Positions 45,794-53,923 of a stretch of DNA of 64,000 bases are shown piece after piece. Made by a program: the position numbers and the translations under genes. Within the stretch, counting starts at the first letter, position 1. Each line of letters starts with the position of its first letter. Source of the DNA: JAFEDN01 sp963712715 (GTDB lineage Bacteria; Pseudomonadota; Gammaproteobacteria; Coxiellales; Coxiellaceae); the NCBI GenBank assembly GCA_963712715.1, contig CAVQJI010000020.1, forward strand, positions 1 to 64,000, given 5' to 3'. The notes under the pieces were generated by a model. It was not told where the DNA came from, searched no databases, and worked only from the letters and a program-made list of their open reading frames with translations.

Positions 45794-46750
45794 ATGAAAA
45801 ATGGGCGTCTGTTGTTAACGTTGTTAAGTACCCTTCTCCTGATGGGCTGCGCCAGCCAAAAGTCTCCGGTTAAGTCCGCACCTGCAACAATCAGTGCTCC
45901 AGAGGATATTCAAAAAAATACTTCAGTTTCCAGTCAATCCACTTCGCCGGTTGATCCTCCGGCTACAACGTCAACGCTAGCGCCAACGTCAGAATCCACT
46001 TCAGAACCTGCTGCGGATGAAGAGGATATTGATACCGCACCGCCTCAGGCGCCGCCGCAAAATGTCGACCCTTATGAAAAATTTAACCGTAAGATGTATG
46101 CTTTTAACGATAGACTCGATCACTGGATTTTACGTCCCATTGCTAAAGCTTATGATCATGTCACTCCCACGCCTATCCATAAAGGCGTGACTAATTTTTT
46201 TGATAATATCGATATGCTCACCACCATTCCAAATGACCTGCTGCAGGCTAAATTCGCCTATTTTACCGCTGACATGTGGCGCTTTATTTTGAATACCACT
46301 TTTGGCATCGGCGGACTTTTTGATTTCGCTTCCCGCGCGGGTCTCCCCAAGCACCACGAAGATTTTGGGATGACGTTAGCTTATTGGGGAGGCCCGTACG
46401 GACTAAAACCGCAACCTTATTTAGTGCTGCCTTTCATTGGGCCAACGACGACGCGCGATGCATTCGGCAAAATCCCCGCCGCCGCGACCTGGCCGTTCAA
46501 TTATATCTCACCGCAATATTATAGCTACGGGGCCTTCGCCCTGAGTATGGTTAACAAACGTGCGAACCTGTTACCCGCGGATAAATTAATTGATGAAGCT
46601 TTTGATCCTTATATTTTTATGCGCAGCGCTTATTTACAAAGCCGTAACCATGAACTGGAAAAAAACAGACACGAAACCAATTTCCCCCCTTACACGACCG
46701 AAACCGAAAATCCACCCACCGACGAAGACAATGCCGGAAATGAGTTATAG
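45794..46750 (+). CDS. mlaA: MlaA/VacJ-family phospholipid-transport lipoprotein
   Basis: The signal peptide LLLTLLSTLLLMGCASQ ends in a lipobox with Cys at residue 20. A Pro/Ser/Thr-rich spacer of ~70 residues follows, then the MlaA domain: DPYEKFNRKMYAFNDRLDHW, LRPIAKAYDHVTPTPIHKGV, FFDNIDMLTTIPNDLLQAK, TTFGIGGLFDFASRAGLPKH and EDFGMTLAYWG. MlaA sits in the outer membrane and removes phospholipid from its outer leaflet. A TATACT -10-like box lies ~35 bases before the ATG, with AAAGGATGATATCCG as ribosome site. No other mla genes are nearby. The long low-complexity spacer is unusual. Confidence 0.92.
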   Translation: MKNGRLLLTLLSTLLLMGCASQKSPVKSAPATISAPEDIQKNTSVSSQSTSPVDPPATTSTLAPTSESTSEPAADEEDIDTAPPQAPPQNVDPYEKFNRKMYAFNDRLDHWILRPIAKAYDHVTPTPIHKGVTNFFDNIDMLTTIPNDLLQAKFAYFTADMWRFILNTTFGIGGLFDFASRAGLPKHHEDFGMTLAYWGGPYGLKPQPYLVLPFIGPTTTRDAFGKIPAAATWPFNYISPQYYSYGAFALSMVNKRANLLPADKLIDEAFDPYIFMRSAYLQSRNHELEKNRHETNFPPYTTETENPPTDEDNAGNEL

Positions 46751-46764
46751 TCAGGAATGAGTGC

Positions 46765-47223
46765 ATGTTTCATATTGTGCTGTTTGAGCCGGAAATTCCG
46801 CCGAATACGGGAAATATTATTCGCCTATGCGCCAACACCGGCGCCCAGCTTCATTTAATTCATCCGTTAGGATTTGATTTGAGCGAAAAACAGTTAAAGC
46901 GCGCCGGTCTGGATTATCATGAATGGGCCAAAATTACTGAATATGCTCATTTTGATGAATTTCTCAGACTAAAACCCCTACCCCGTTTATTTGCGTGCAC
47001 CACGAAAGCCACGCAAAATTACGCGGATGTCGCTTATCAGGACGGGGACGGATTTTTGTTCGGTCCTGAATCCCGCGGTTTACCCCCGGCGATTTTGACC
47101 CAATTCGCTGACAACCGAAAAATCCGCATTCCCATGCGCACTCACAGCCGCAGTTTAAATCTCTCCAACGCCGCCGCGGTCATCGTCTATGAAGCCTGGC
47201 GTCAATGCGGCTGGTTGAATTAG
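46765..47223 (+). CDS. trmL: tRNA (cytidine/uridine-34 2'-O)-methyltransferase
   Basis: The 152-residue SPOUT enzyme has EPEIPPNTGNIIRLCANTGA, LHLIHPLGFDLSEKQLKRAG, DGFLFGPESRGLPPAIL and RIPMRTHSRSLNLSNAAAV, the last two forming the knotted SAM site. It methylates the wobble ribose of tRNA-Leu isoacceptors. It starts 14 bases after mlaA ends and is probably cotranscribed. A palindrome begins six bases after its stop and may end transcription. Confidence 0.93.
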   Translation: MFHIVLFEPEIPPNTGNIIRLCANTGAQLHLIHPLGFDLSEKQLKRAGLDYHEWAKITEYAHFDEFLRLKPLPRLFACTTKATQNYADVAYQDGDGFLFGPESRGLPPAILTQFADNRKIRIPMRTHSRSLNLSNAAAVIVYEAWRQCGWLN

Positions 47224-47228
47224 AATTT

Positions 47229-47309
47229 GGGGTCAAGTCTCGAATCGTGAAAAAATAGGGCTTATTCAAATACTGTAAGCCATTTTTTCACGATTCGAGA
47301 CTTGACCCC
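47229..47309. repeat. GGGGTCAAGTCT-type palindrome, copy 4
   Basis: GGGGTCAAGTCTCGAATCGT then GAAAAAATAGGGCTTA mirrors ACGATTCGAGACTTGACC-type sequence on the right. The outer arms equal those at 13,046, while the loops are unrelated. It lies between trmL and the site-2 protease gene. Confidence 0.8.
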
Positions 47310-47367
47310 CTTGTCTTGTCTACTCAAAAATTGAAAAATCAAGTAGTTAATACTAATATTAAATGTT

Positions 47368-48501
47368 ATGGATCACGGTAAAAAAAATTCGAATATTTAT
47401 TTATTCAAGCCTTTTGGCTTTGAAGTCAGAATTAATCCGAGCTGGTTTTTTTTGGCGTTTCTCATTGCCTGGACTCTGGCCGTGGGATATTTTCCGTATG
47501 TTTATAAGGGTTTGACGCCTTTGATCTATTGGCTTATGGGAATATGCGGCGCTCTGGGGTTATTTTTTTCCATCGTCTTTCATGAGCTTTGCCACTCTCT
47601 GGTTGGGCGTCGATATGGCTTGCCGATCACCGGTATCCAGTTATTTATTTTCGGCGGCGTCGCTGAAATGAGTCAGGAACCGGCTGAAGCCAAAACAGAA
47701 TTTCTAATGGCCGCCGCCGGTCCGGTGGCCAGCTTTTTTTTAGGAGCCTGTTTTTATTTAGTCTTTCGACTGGGAGTCAGCGCCGGGTGGCCTGTGGCAA
47801 TAAATGGCGTGGTTCATTATCTTAGTTTCATTAATATTCTTCTGGGCATTTTTAATCTTTTACCGGGCTTCCCTCTGGATGGCGGACGCATTTTTCGTTC
47901 CATACTGTGGGGCTGGAAAAAAGATTTTAAATGGGCCACCCGGGTCGCCTGCTTTTGGGGGAAAGGATGGGGCTGGGCGCTTATTTTTTTGGGAATATTA
48001 CTATTTATCAAGGGTGCTTTGATCAGTGGCGTGTGGATGTGCCTGATCGGATTTTTTTTAAAAAACGCCGCGCAGGCCTCTTATCAAAATTTTCTCATTC
48101 AGGAAGTATTTCACAATGATAAAATTAAAAAATATACCAGGCCTAATCCCATTACCGTACCGCCGAATTTGAGTCTGCAGGAATTAGTAGATAATTATTT
48201 TCACCAGCATTATTACAAAATGTATCCGGTCACGGAAAACAATCAATTGTCGGGATCCATTTCTTTTGATGAAATCAGAACAATTCCCCGTGAAGACTGG
48301 TCCCGCACCGTTGTCAGGGAAGTCATGAAGCCCCTTTCGCCAGAAATGACCTGTGATGCGCAAACCAGTGTGGTGGACGCCCTGAAAAAAATGGTCACTG
48401 AAAAAATCGGGCGTCTGCTGGTAATGGAAAATGAACGTCTCTACGGAGTGATTTCACTCCGGGACTTATCCCACATTATCGAATTTAAAATGAATCTATG
48501 A
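47368..48501 (+). CDS. Site-2 protease (M50) with C-terminal CBS domains
   Basis: The 377-residue membrane metalloprotease has the zinc motif VFHELCHSLVGRRYG near residue 71 (HExxH) and the second metal ligand in LLPGFPLDGGRIFRSI near 170, with NPSWFFLAFLIAWTLAVGY at the first helix. About residues 255-375 form a CBS pair (HYYKMYPVTENNQLSGSISF, GRLLVMENERLYGVISLRDL). Such S2P-CBS proteins cleave membrane regulators in response to an unknown ligand. No clear ribosome site precedes the ATG. The gene overlaps the convergent sugar-porter stop by six bases. Confidence 0.88.
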   Translation: MDHGKKNSNIYLFKPFGFEVRINPSWFFLAFLIAWTLAVGYFPYVYKGLTPLIYWLMGICGALGLFFSIVFHELCHSLVGRRYGLPITGIQLFIFGGVAEMSQEPAEAKTEFLMAAAGPVASFFLGACFYLVFRLGVSAGWPVAINGVVHYLSFINILLGIFNLLPGFPLDGGRIFRSILWGWKKDFKWATRVACFWGKGWGWALIFLGILLFIKGALISGVWMCLIGFFLKNAAQASYQNFLIQEVFHNDKIKKYTRPNPITVPPNLSLQELVDNYFHQHYYKMYPVTENNQLSGSISFDEIRTIPREDWSRTVVREVMKPLSPEMTCDAQTSVVDALKKMVTEKIGRLLVMENERLYGVISLRDLSHIIEFKMNL

Positions 48502-49860
48502 TGAAAAGTGGCCCTCGATTTCTTCGAGAGTTTTGCTTTTAGTTTCCGGCACAAAGAAAAATACCGTTAAAAAATACAGCAAAGTGAAAAACGCACACAA
48601 CCAAAAAACCCCATAATAACCAATAGTTTCCGCCAATCCCAGAAATACCGTGGCAAGGATGGCTGAAGCCATTGAATTTAAAAACAACGCCAAAGCCATG
48701 CCGGAACTTCGAATGCGTAGCGGCAGCAACTCTGAAATGACCATCCAGATCACCACGCCGGGACCGATAGCAAAAAAGAAAATAAAAGCTAAAATACCAA
48801 TCAGTAATAATATTCCCTTTAATTCGCCCGGCTGCAGATAGTAAAAAATAAATCCGGAATACACCAGGGCAAGTACAATGCCTGCCGTACCCACGCATAA
48901 TAAAACCCGGCGACCGACACGGTCGATTAATAGTAAAGCCATCACCGTCACCCAGAAATTTAACCCGGTAATGGCGGTATTTCCCAGCATGGCGATGGTG
49001 TCAGAACCCAAACCCGCATTTTTGAGAATAGTGGGCGCCAGTTGTAAAAAAGAATTAATACCGGTGAGCTGACTCAAACACGCCACCGCCAAAACTATCA
49101 GGAGCGGTCGCATAAAGTTTTTCTGCCATACGGACAAAGGTTGGCTTTTTCCTCCTACGATCTGCTGGCTGGCATTGATGGCCGATTGCATCTGCGCCAA
49201 TTCATGACTGGCGACGCCCGGGGCGCGCGATTTTAACAGCGCCGCCAGCGACTCATCAAAACGCCCTTTTAAACAGAGCCAGCGAGGTGATTCGGGCAAA
49301 AGACAGCCGCCGAAAAACAGCAATATTCCCGGGACCAACGCCGACCAAAACATCGCCCGCCAATTACCCGAATCTGTGAAAAAAAGTCCAACTAAACTGG
49401 ATAACAAAATGCCTGCCGTCAGCAGTAACTGAAACGTGCAAATCGCGCCGCCCCGCACTCCCGACGGTACCGCTTCCGCTAAATAAAGCGGGATGGCGAT
49501 TGTGACGATACCGACTCCGACCCCCTGAATTAAGCGTCCCGTTAACAGCGCTGTATAATTTGTGGCGGTAGAAATGACGACAACTCCGAGAATAAAAATA
49601 ATGGCCGCCGCTATAATCATTTTGCGCCGGCCGCACCAGTCGCATAACGGTCCCGTCACCAATGTTGCAAAAGCCCCGCCGAATAATACCGCGCCAGGCA
49701 TAATATGAAGCTGCGTGGATGTCATCACGATGTCCCGGTGCATGAAAGCCAACGCTCCGGAAATAATTCCCAGGTCATAACCATATAAAGCGCCGCCGAT
49801 AGCAGACACTATAATTATAAATAACGTAAATACGCGCGGATTATGCGATGGAATTAACAT
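48496..49860 (-). CDS. MFS sugar porter, probably for amino sugar
   Basis: The 454-residue sugar-porter-family protein has GYDLGIISGALAFMHRDIV (helix 1), GPLCDWCGRRKMIIAAA (loop 2-3 motif), GVGVGIVTIAIPLYLAEAVP (R-G..YLAE region), LLPESPRWLCLKGRFDES (PESPR), MTALLLIDRVGRRVLL-like sequence (VMALLLIDRVGRRVLLCVG) and FVPETKSKTLEEIEGHF (PETK). This matches the XylE/GalP/AraE group of sugar-proton symporters. It overlaps the nagA stop by seven bases, so I infer GlcNAc or a related amino sugar as cargo. Xylose is the alternative, given xylAB in the window. AGAAGG precedes the ATG. Confidence 0.9.
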   Translation of the reverse strand: MLIPSHNPRVFTLFIIIVSAIGGALYGYDLGIISGALAFMHRDIVMTSTQLHIMPGAVLFGGAFATLVTGPLCDWCGRRKMIIAAAIIFILGVVVISTATNYTALLTGRLIQGVGVGIVTIAIPLYLAEAVPSGVRGGAICTFQLLLTAGILLSSLVGLFFTDSGNWRAMFWSALVPGILLFFGGCLLPESPRWLCLKGRFDESLAALLKSRAPGVASHELAQMQSAINASQQIVGGKSQPLSVWQKNFMRPLLIVLAVACLSQLTGINSFLQLAPTILKNAGLGSDTIAMLGNTAITGLNFWVTVMALLLIDRVGRRVLLCVGTAGIVLALVYSGFIFYYLQPGELKGILLLIGILAFIFFFAIGPGVVIWMVISELLPLRIRSSGMALALFLNSMASAILATVFLGLAETIGYYGVFWLCAFFTLLYFLTVFFFVPETKSKTLEEIEGHFSS

Positions 49861-51050
49861 ATATGACCTTCTTGTTGATAAATAATTCTTCCTTTACTCA
49901 CGGTCAATACCACTTCCAGATGATCATCGAGAACGGCAAGATCGGCGTCTTTACCGGGAAAAATAGTCCCCTTTTTCTCGCCAATACCTAACGCTTTTGC
50001 GGGATTAATACTGGTTAAATAAATCAGGTCTTCGAGTGTAGCCGTGGTAAAACGCAGCATGTTTTTTACTGCTTGCGTCATCGTCAAAACACTGCCCGCC
50101 AGTACACCATTTTTTAAGCGCGCGGCGCCTTCCTGAACCATGACGGTTTGTCCGCCTAAATCGAACGGGCCGGTGCTCCCACAGCATTTAGCGCGCATGG
50201 CGTCGGTTACCAATACTAAACCCTCTTTGCCTTTTAGGTGAAACGCCATGTCAAGGGCGGCAGGATGACAATGATAGCCGTCCGCGATTAATTCAGCCAC
50301 CACCAGAGGGTTCTGCAATATCGCCCCCACACAACCTGGCTCACGATGATGAAAACCCCGCATGGCATTAAACAGGTGTGTGGCGTGCCGCGCACCGGCT
50401 GCCACCGCAGAGCCGGTGGTTTTAAAATCAGCATCGCTGTGACCAATTGCCGCAATAAGGCCGAGACGATGCAGATGATGGATGAACTCGATGCCGCCGG
50501 GAAGTTCAGGGGCTATAGTGACCAATTTAATCCAACCCCCTGCGTAAGCCTGCCAGCGGTCAAATAAATTCAGGTCCGGCGCCAATAGCAGTTCGACGCG
50601 GTGAGCGCCGGGGCGCCGCGGAGAAATAAACGGACCTTCTAAATGAATTCCCAAAATTTCAGCTCCGGCAACAGCTTTTGAAATATTTTTTTGATAATTA
50701 TCAATATTTTGAAGTGCTAAATTAATCTTTTCCATAGACTCGGTGACCGTGGTGGCTAAAAATCCGGTCACGCCCTCTGCGGCCAGAGACTGGCGGATTT
50801 GATCGAGAGCTGCCGGGGTGGCGTCCATCACATCAGCGCCCTGTGCTCCGTGAATATGCATATCAATTCGGCCCGGCGCCAAATGATAAGACGCAGGAAA
50901 CTCCAGGCGCCGCCCGGAAGATCGCGGCGCTTCACCGCGAAAAATTTCACCGATAACGCCGTTCTGAATGGATACCGAAGCACCAGGCCAAACACCCTGC
51001 GCTGAATGAACGGTTAGCCCGGAAATTAATAAATCAGCTTGCATCGCCAT
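49854..51050 (-). CDS. nagA: N-acetylglucosamine-6-phosphate deacetylase
   Basis: The 398-residue amidohydrolase shows APGRIDMHIHGAQGADVMD (metal-binding His-x-His), ILGIHLEGPFISPRRPGAH (catalytic Glu), AIGHSDADFKTTGSAV, HATHLFNAMRGFHHREPG, LVTDAMRAKCCG (catalytic Asp) and SINPAKALGIGEKKGTIFPG. It removes acetate from GlcNAc-6-P to give glucosamine-6-P. It overlaps the downstream sugar porter, and nagB-II lies upstream across a palindrome. A second in-frame ATG three codons in could also start it. It is intact. Confidence 0.94.
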   Translation of the reverse strand: MAMQADLLISGLTVHSAQGVWPGASVSIQNGVIGEIFRGEAPRSSGRRLEFPASYHLAPGRIDMHIHGAQGADVMDATPAALDQIRQSLAAEGVTGFLATTVTESMEKINLALQNIDNYQKNISKAVAGAEILGIHLEGPFISPRRPGAHRVELLLAPDLNLFDRWQAYAGGWIKLVTIAPELPGGIEFIHHLHRLGLIAAIGHSDADFKTTGSAVAAGARHATHLFNAMRGFHHREPGCVGAILQNPLVVAELIADGYHCHPAALDMAFHLKGKEGLVLVTDAMRAKCCGSTGPFDLGGQTVMVQEGAARLKNGVLAGSVLTMTQAVKNMLRFTTATLEDLIYLTSINPAKALGIGEKKGTIFPGKDADLAVLDDHLEVVLTVSKGRIIYQQEGHIC

Positions 51051-51083
51051 AAATCTCTAAAAGTTTTGTACACGACAATTTTT

Positions 51084-51187
51084 GTCATTGCGAGCGCAAG
51101 CGAAGCAATCCAGTTCAATGCGTGTATAAAATCAATTACTTAGCACCAAGCATTGTACTGGATTGCTTCGCTTACGCTCGCAATGAC
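51084..51187. repeat. TCATTGCGAGCG hairpin with a long unrelated loop
   Basis: TCATTGCGAGCGCAAGCGAA mirrors TTCGCTTACGCTCGCAATGA (one wobble mismatch). The ~45-base loop is unlike that of the other copies. The left flank GTACACGACAA also occurs, inverted, beside the copy at 31,363. It separates nagB-II from nagA. Confidence 0.8.
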
Positions 51188-51214
51188 GAATACCGCGCTC
51201 TGAAAGTCAGAAGC

Positions 51215-52261
51215 TCAGCGCGTTTTGGTTATTTTCTGTAAATTCGCTGGCTGATCAGGATTATACCCTCTTAAAGCTGCCAATTCAGCTGCCATCAGGT
51301 AAAAAGCCTGAATGGCCAGCACGGGATCCAGTAACCCATGGACGCTGGGCGGCAGGGGTAAAATAGTCGCCATACCCGCCAGATCAGCGGATTCCAGATT
51401 TTTAGGTAAAATGGCTAATGTGCGGCTTCCCAGGTGATACAGTTTATGCATCAGTGCGGTATTGGCGCTAAAAGTCACATCGTCCTGGCAAAACAATAAT
51501 ACCGGATAATGCGCTCTCACCAGGGCCATGGGGCCGTGCTGGACTTCGGCGCCGCTAAAGGCTTCCGCGTGCAGGGCCGCCGTCTCTTTGCATTTTAACG
51601 CCGCTTCCAAAGCTACCGGGAAACCAAAACCCCGACCGATAATCAATAAATCCTGCTGGTCATGCAGAATTTTAGCCCCAATAGACCAATCCATTTGACA
51701 ACTGGCCTGCAATAAATCGGGTAATCTGCGCAAACATTCGCGCAAATGCGCATTTTCTGCTGCGATCGCGACACCCTGTAATAAGGCCGCTAACATGGCG
51801 ATGTAACTTTTGGTGGCCGCCACCGATTGCTCTTCGCCTGCCCATAAAGGTAAAACATACTCGGCGATTTTGGCCAATTGAGAAGATTCCCGGTTGACCA
51901 AAGCCACCGTAATGGCTCCCTGCTGCCGCGCCGCGGCAAAAACTTCACAGATATCAGGGCTCTCTCCCGATTGCGACAAGGCCAAAACCAGGCAATTTTT
52001 GAGTTTCTGGCGGCTTTGATAAAGCGTCACCACGGATGGCGCGGCGGAAGCTGTCGTCAATCCTAACTGGGTCTCGAAGAGATATTTGGCAAAAGTAGCC
52101 GCATGGTCGGAACTGCCTCGCGCCACCGTCAGGACGTACGGAATTTCGATTTTCTTTAATCGGCGGCACAAATCTTCCCATATTTCTTCATTGGCCTGAA
52201 ATTGTTTCGCAACGACCGCGGGCGCCTGTAAAGCTTCCTGAATCATTCGTATCGTTGGCAT
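51215..52261 (-). CDS. nagB-II: SIS-family glucosamine-6-phosphate deaminase
   Basis: I set the start at 52,261, ten bases after the rhomboid stop with AGAGGTATTTT upstream; a longer frame to 52,384 runs back through that gene. The 348 residues form two SIS domains like the isomerase half of GlmS: VARGSSDHAATFAKYLFE, LALSQSGESPDICEVFAAAR and WAGEEQSVAATKSYIA in the first; IIGRGFGFPVALEAALKCKE, HAEAFSGAEVQHGPMALVR and YNPDQPANLQKITKTR at the end. No glutaminase domain is present. The product deaminates and isomerises glucosamine-6-P to fructose-6-P, following NagA. Confidence 0.88.
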   Translation of the reverse strand: MPTIRMIQEALQAPAVVAKQFQANEEIWEDLCRRLKKIEIPYVLTVARGSSDHAATFAKYLFETQLGLTTASAAPSVVTLYQSRQKLKNCLVLALSQSGESPDICEVFAAARQQGAITVALVNRESSQLAKIAEYVLPLWAGEEQSVAATKSYIAMLAALLQGVAIAAENAHLRECLRRLPDLLQASCQMDWSIGAKILHDQQDLLIIGRGFGFPVALEAALKCKETAALHAEAFSGAEVQHGPMALVRAHYPVLLFCQDDVTFSANTALMHKLYHLGSRTLAILPKNLESADLAGMATILPLPPSVHGLLDPVLAIQAFYLMAAELAALRGYNPDQPANLQKITKTR

Positions 52262-52271
52262 AAAATACCTC

Positions 52272-52847
52272 TTAGAACATAGGAAATAAATAATTAGTAG
52301 CCACTCCGGCGAGGCATCCGAATAAATGACCTTCAAAGGATACTTTTTCTTTGGTGGGAAATAAACCGAAAAACAAGCCGCCAAAATAATACAGACAGAC
52401 GATTGCCAATATCACCGTCATCACTCCCGGTTGACGCCAGGCGTTTATTAATAAATATCCCCAGTAACCCGTAATTAAAGCACTGGCGCCAATGTGAATG
52501 GCTTTACGGCCAAATAACCAGATAAGTAAACCGGATATCAGAATAATGCTGATACTCACCCGCCAAAATAACGGCTGGCCACCGACTAATACAAAACAGG
52601 CCAGCGCCAATAGTGGAATAGTATTAAAAAAAAGATGATTGGCATCGCCGTGCAGGAACGGAGAAAAAAAAATGCCCATCAAACCCCTGCCGGTACGTGG
52701 AACAATACCCAAATAATTGAGACGGTATCCCAATAATTTATTTATCAGCTGCAATATCCATAAAGCAATGACTATACCCAATAATAAAGCGAGATTATCG
52801 TGAATGGTCGCCACTAAAATTTGCAAAACGGATTCAATCTGTTCCAT
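52272..52847 (-). CDS. Rhomboid-family intramembrane serine protease
   Basis: The 191-residue, six-helix protein has the catalytic Ser in KAIHIGASALITGYWGYL (residue ~121) and the His in VSFEGHLFGCLAGVATN (~172). SPFLHGDANHLFFNTIPLLA is the usual H-x2-N-H-L..N helix of rhomboids. It cleaves membrane proteins within the bilayer; substrates are unknown. It lies inside the amino-sugar cluster, between nagK and nagB-II, ten bases before the latter. No functional link to sugar use is known, but cotranscription looks certain. Confidence 0.85.
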   Translation of the reverse strand: MEQIESVLQILVATIHDNLALLLGIVIALWILQLINKLLGYRLNYLGIVPRTGRGLMGIFFSPFLHGDANHLFFNTIPLLALACFVLVGGQPLFWRVSISIILISGLLIWLFGRKAIHIGASALITGYWGYLLINAWRQPGVMTVILAIVCLYYFGGLFFGLFPTKEKVSFEGHLFGCLAGVATNYLFPMF

Positions 52848-52899
52848 GCCGACTATTCTAACTGATTACAGCAAACGAGGGTATTAGGGACTGTTTACC

Positions 52900-52984
52900 G
52901 TCATTGCGAACGCTAGTGAAGCAATCCAGTACAGAGTATTTTCCAAAGTACGAACTGGATTGCTTCGCTAACGCTCGCAATGAC
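52900..52984. repeat. TCATTGCGAACG hairpin, diverged copy
   Basis: TCATTGCGAACGCTAGTGAA pairs with TTCGCTAACGCTCGCAATGA with two mismatches. It is the most diverged copy of this family in the window. It lies between nagK and the rhomboid gene. Confidence 0.75.
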
Positions 52985-52999
52985 GAAAGCCCTGCGTAC

Positions 53000-53908
53000 C
53001 TAATCTAAAGCGCGGGTTTCACCCAGGACTTTACGACGGATCATATAAATAGCACCCTTTGTCGCATCGTGTTTTCGTGGCGCCAGCCGGTTTCTTAAAG
53101 CTTCGCCGACGCGCGGTTGAATAAACGGCGCGACTCCTCCCAGTAATGAGCAGGGCAGTATCGGGTGTCCTTCGGGCAAACGATTATCCATCGCCCAGGC
53201 GATCTGGTCAATTTCTTTGGCGGCAGATTCAATCAGCGTAAGGGCATGGGGGTCTTCTCTCTGGATATGTTCGATGACGATGGGGGCAAGTGAGGCAAAA
53301 TCCACAGGCCTCGCTTTCGTCGACCAGGAAATGATTTTACCAATATCGTTGTCAAAATGAGAAAAAACCGCTTTTAATAACGGCGTTTCCTCTACCCGGC
53401 CGTCAATGTTTTTAAAAGTTAATCGCACGGCTTCTAAACCCAACCAGGCGCCGCCGCCGGTATCGCCCTGAGGAAAACCCCAGCCACCAACGACGTATCT
53501 TTTATTTTGATATAACTCGTAACCCACCACGCCGGTGCCAATGATAATAATGGCGCCATCCTGACACTCATGGACTCCAAGGCACGCGGCATAGGCATCC
53601 GAATCCAGTAATAAAGTCGTGTAAAAATAAGGGCGGGATAAAAATGCCTGCGAAGCGACTGGGTCTTCGGTGCCTGCCAGGCCGAGTCCGATATGGAAAT
53701 GATAATTAGGGTCGGCAGGATCCAGATTGGCCTGATTTAAAGCTTCTTTTACACCGGCGTCAATCGAAGTCCAGGCCTGATCCACTGAATTGCGAATGTT
53801 GGCTGGGCCGCTTCGGGCCTGACCCAATAATAAACCCTCTTCGTTTTCGACAATAATTTTGGTTTTAGTACCGCCCCCGTCTGCCCCAATAAAAATATTT
53901 TTAGTCAT
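53000..53908 (-). CDS. nagK: N-acetylglucosamine kinase (BadF/BadG/BcrA/BcrD-type)
   Basis: I take the ATG at 53,908 (GGGGAAATAC upstream) over a GTG four codons earlier, giving 302 residues. FIGADGGGTKTKIIVENEEG is the phosphate-1 loop, LLDSDAYAACLGVHECQDG and AIIIIGTGVVGYELYQNKR form the phosphate-2 and sugar regions, and GWGFPQGDTGGGAWLGLEAV is diagnostic of the GlcNAc kinase group. It phosphorylates GlcNAc to GlcNAc-6-P for NagA, which fits uptake by a symporter rather than a phosphotransferase system. It begins 15 bases after hemB. Confidence 0.9.
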   Translation of the reverse strand: MTKNIFIGADGGGTKTKIIVENEEGLLLGQARSGPANIRNSVDQAWTSIDAGVKEALNQANLDPADPNYHFHIGLGLAGTEDPVASQAFLSRPYFYTTLLLDSDAYAACLGVHECQDGAIIIIGTGVVGYELYQNKRYVVGGWGFPQGDTGGGAWLGLEAVRLTFKNIDGRVEETPLLKAVFSHFDNDIGKIISWSTKARPVDFASLAPIVIEHIQREDPHALTLIESAAKEIDQIAWAMDNRLPEGHPILPCSLLGGVAPFIQPRVGEALRNRLAPRKHDATKGAIYMIRRKVLGETRALD

Positions 53909-53923
53909 GTATTTCCCCACATA

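Noticed and set aside
52262..52384. Longer SIS deaminase starting at 52,384
   Set aside because: The added residues are translated from the rhomboid gene in another frame; the start at 52,261 has a good ribosome site.
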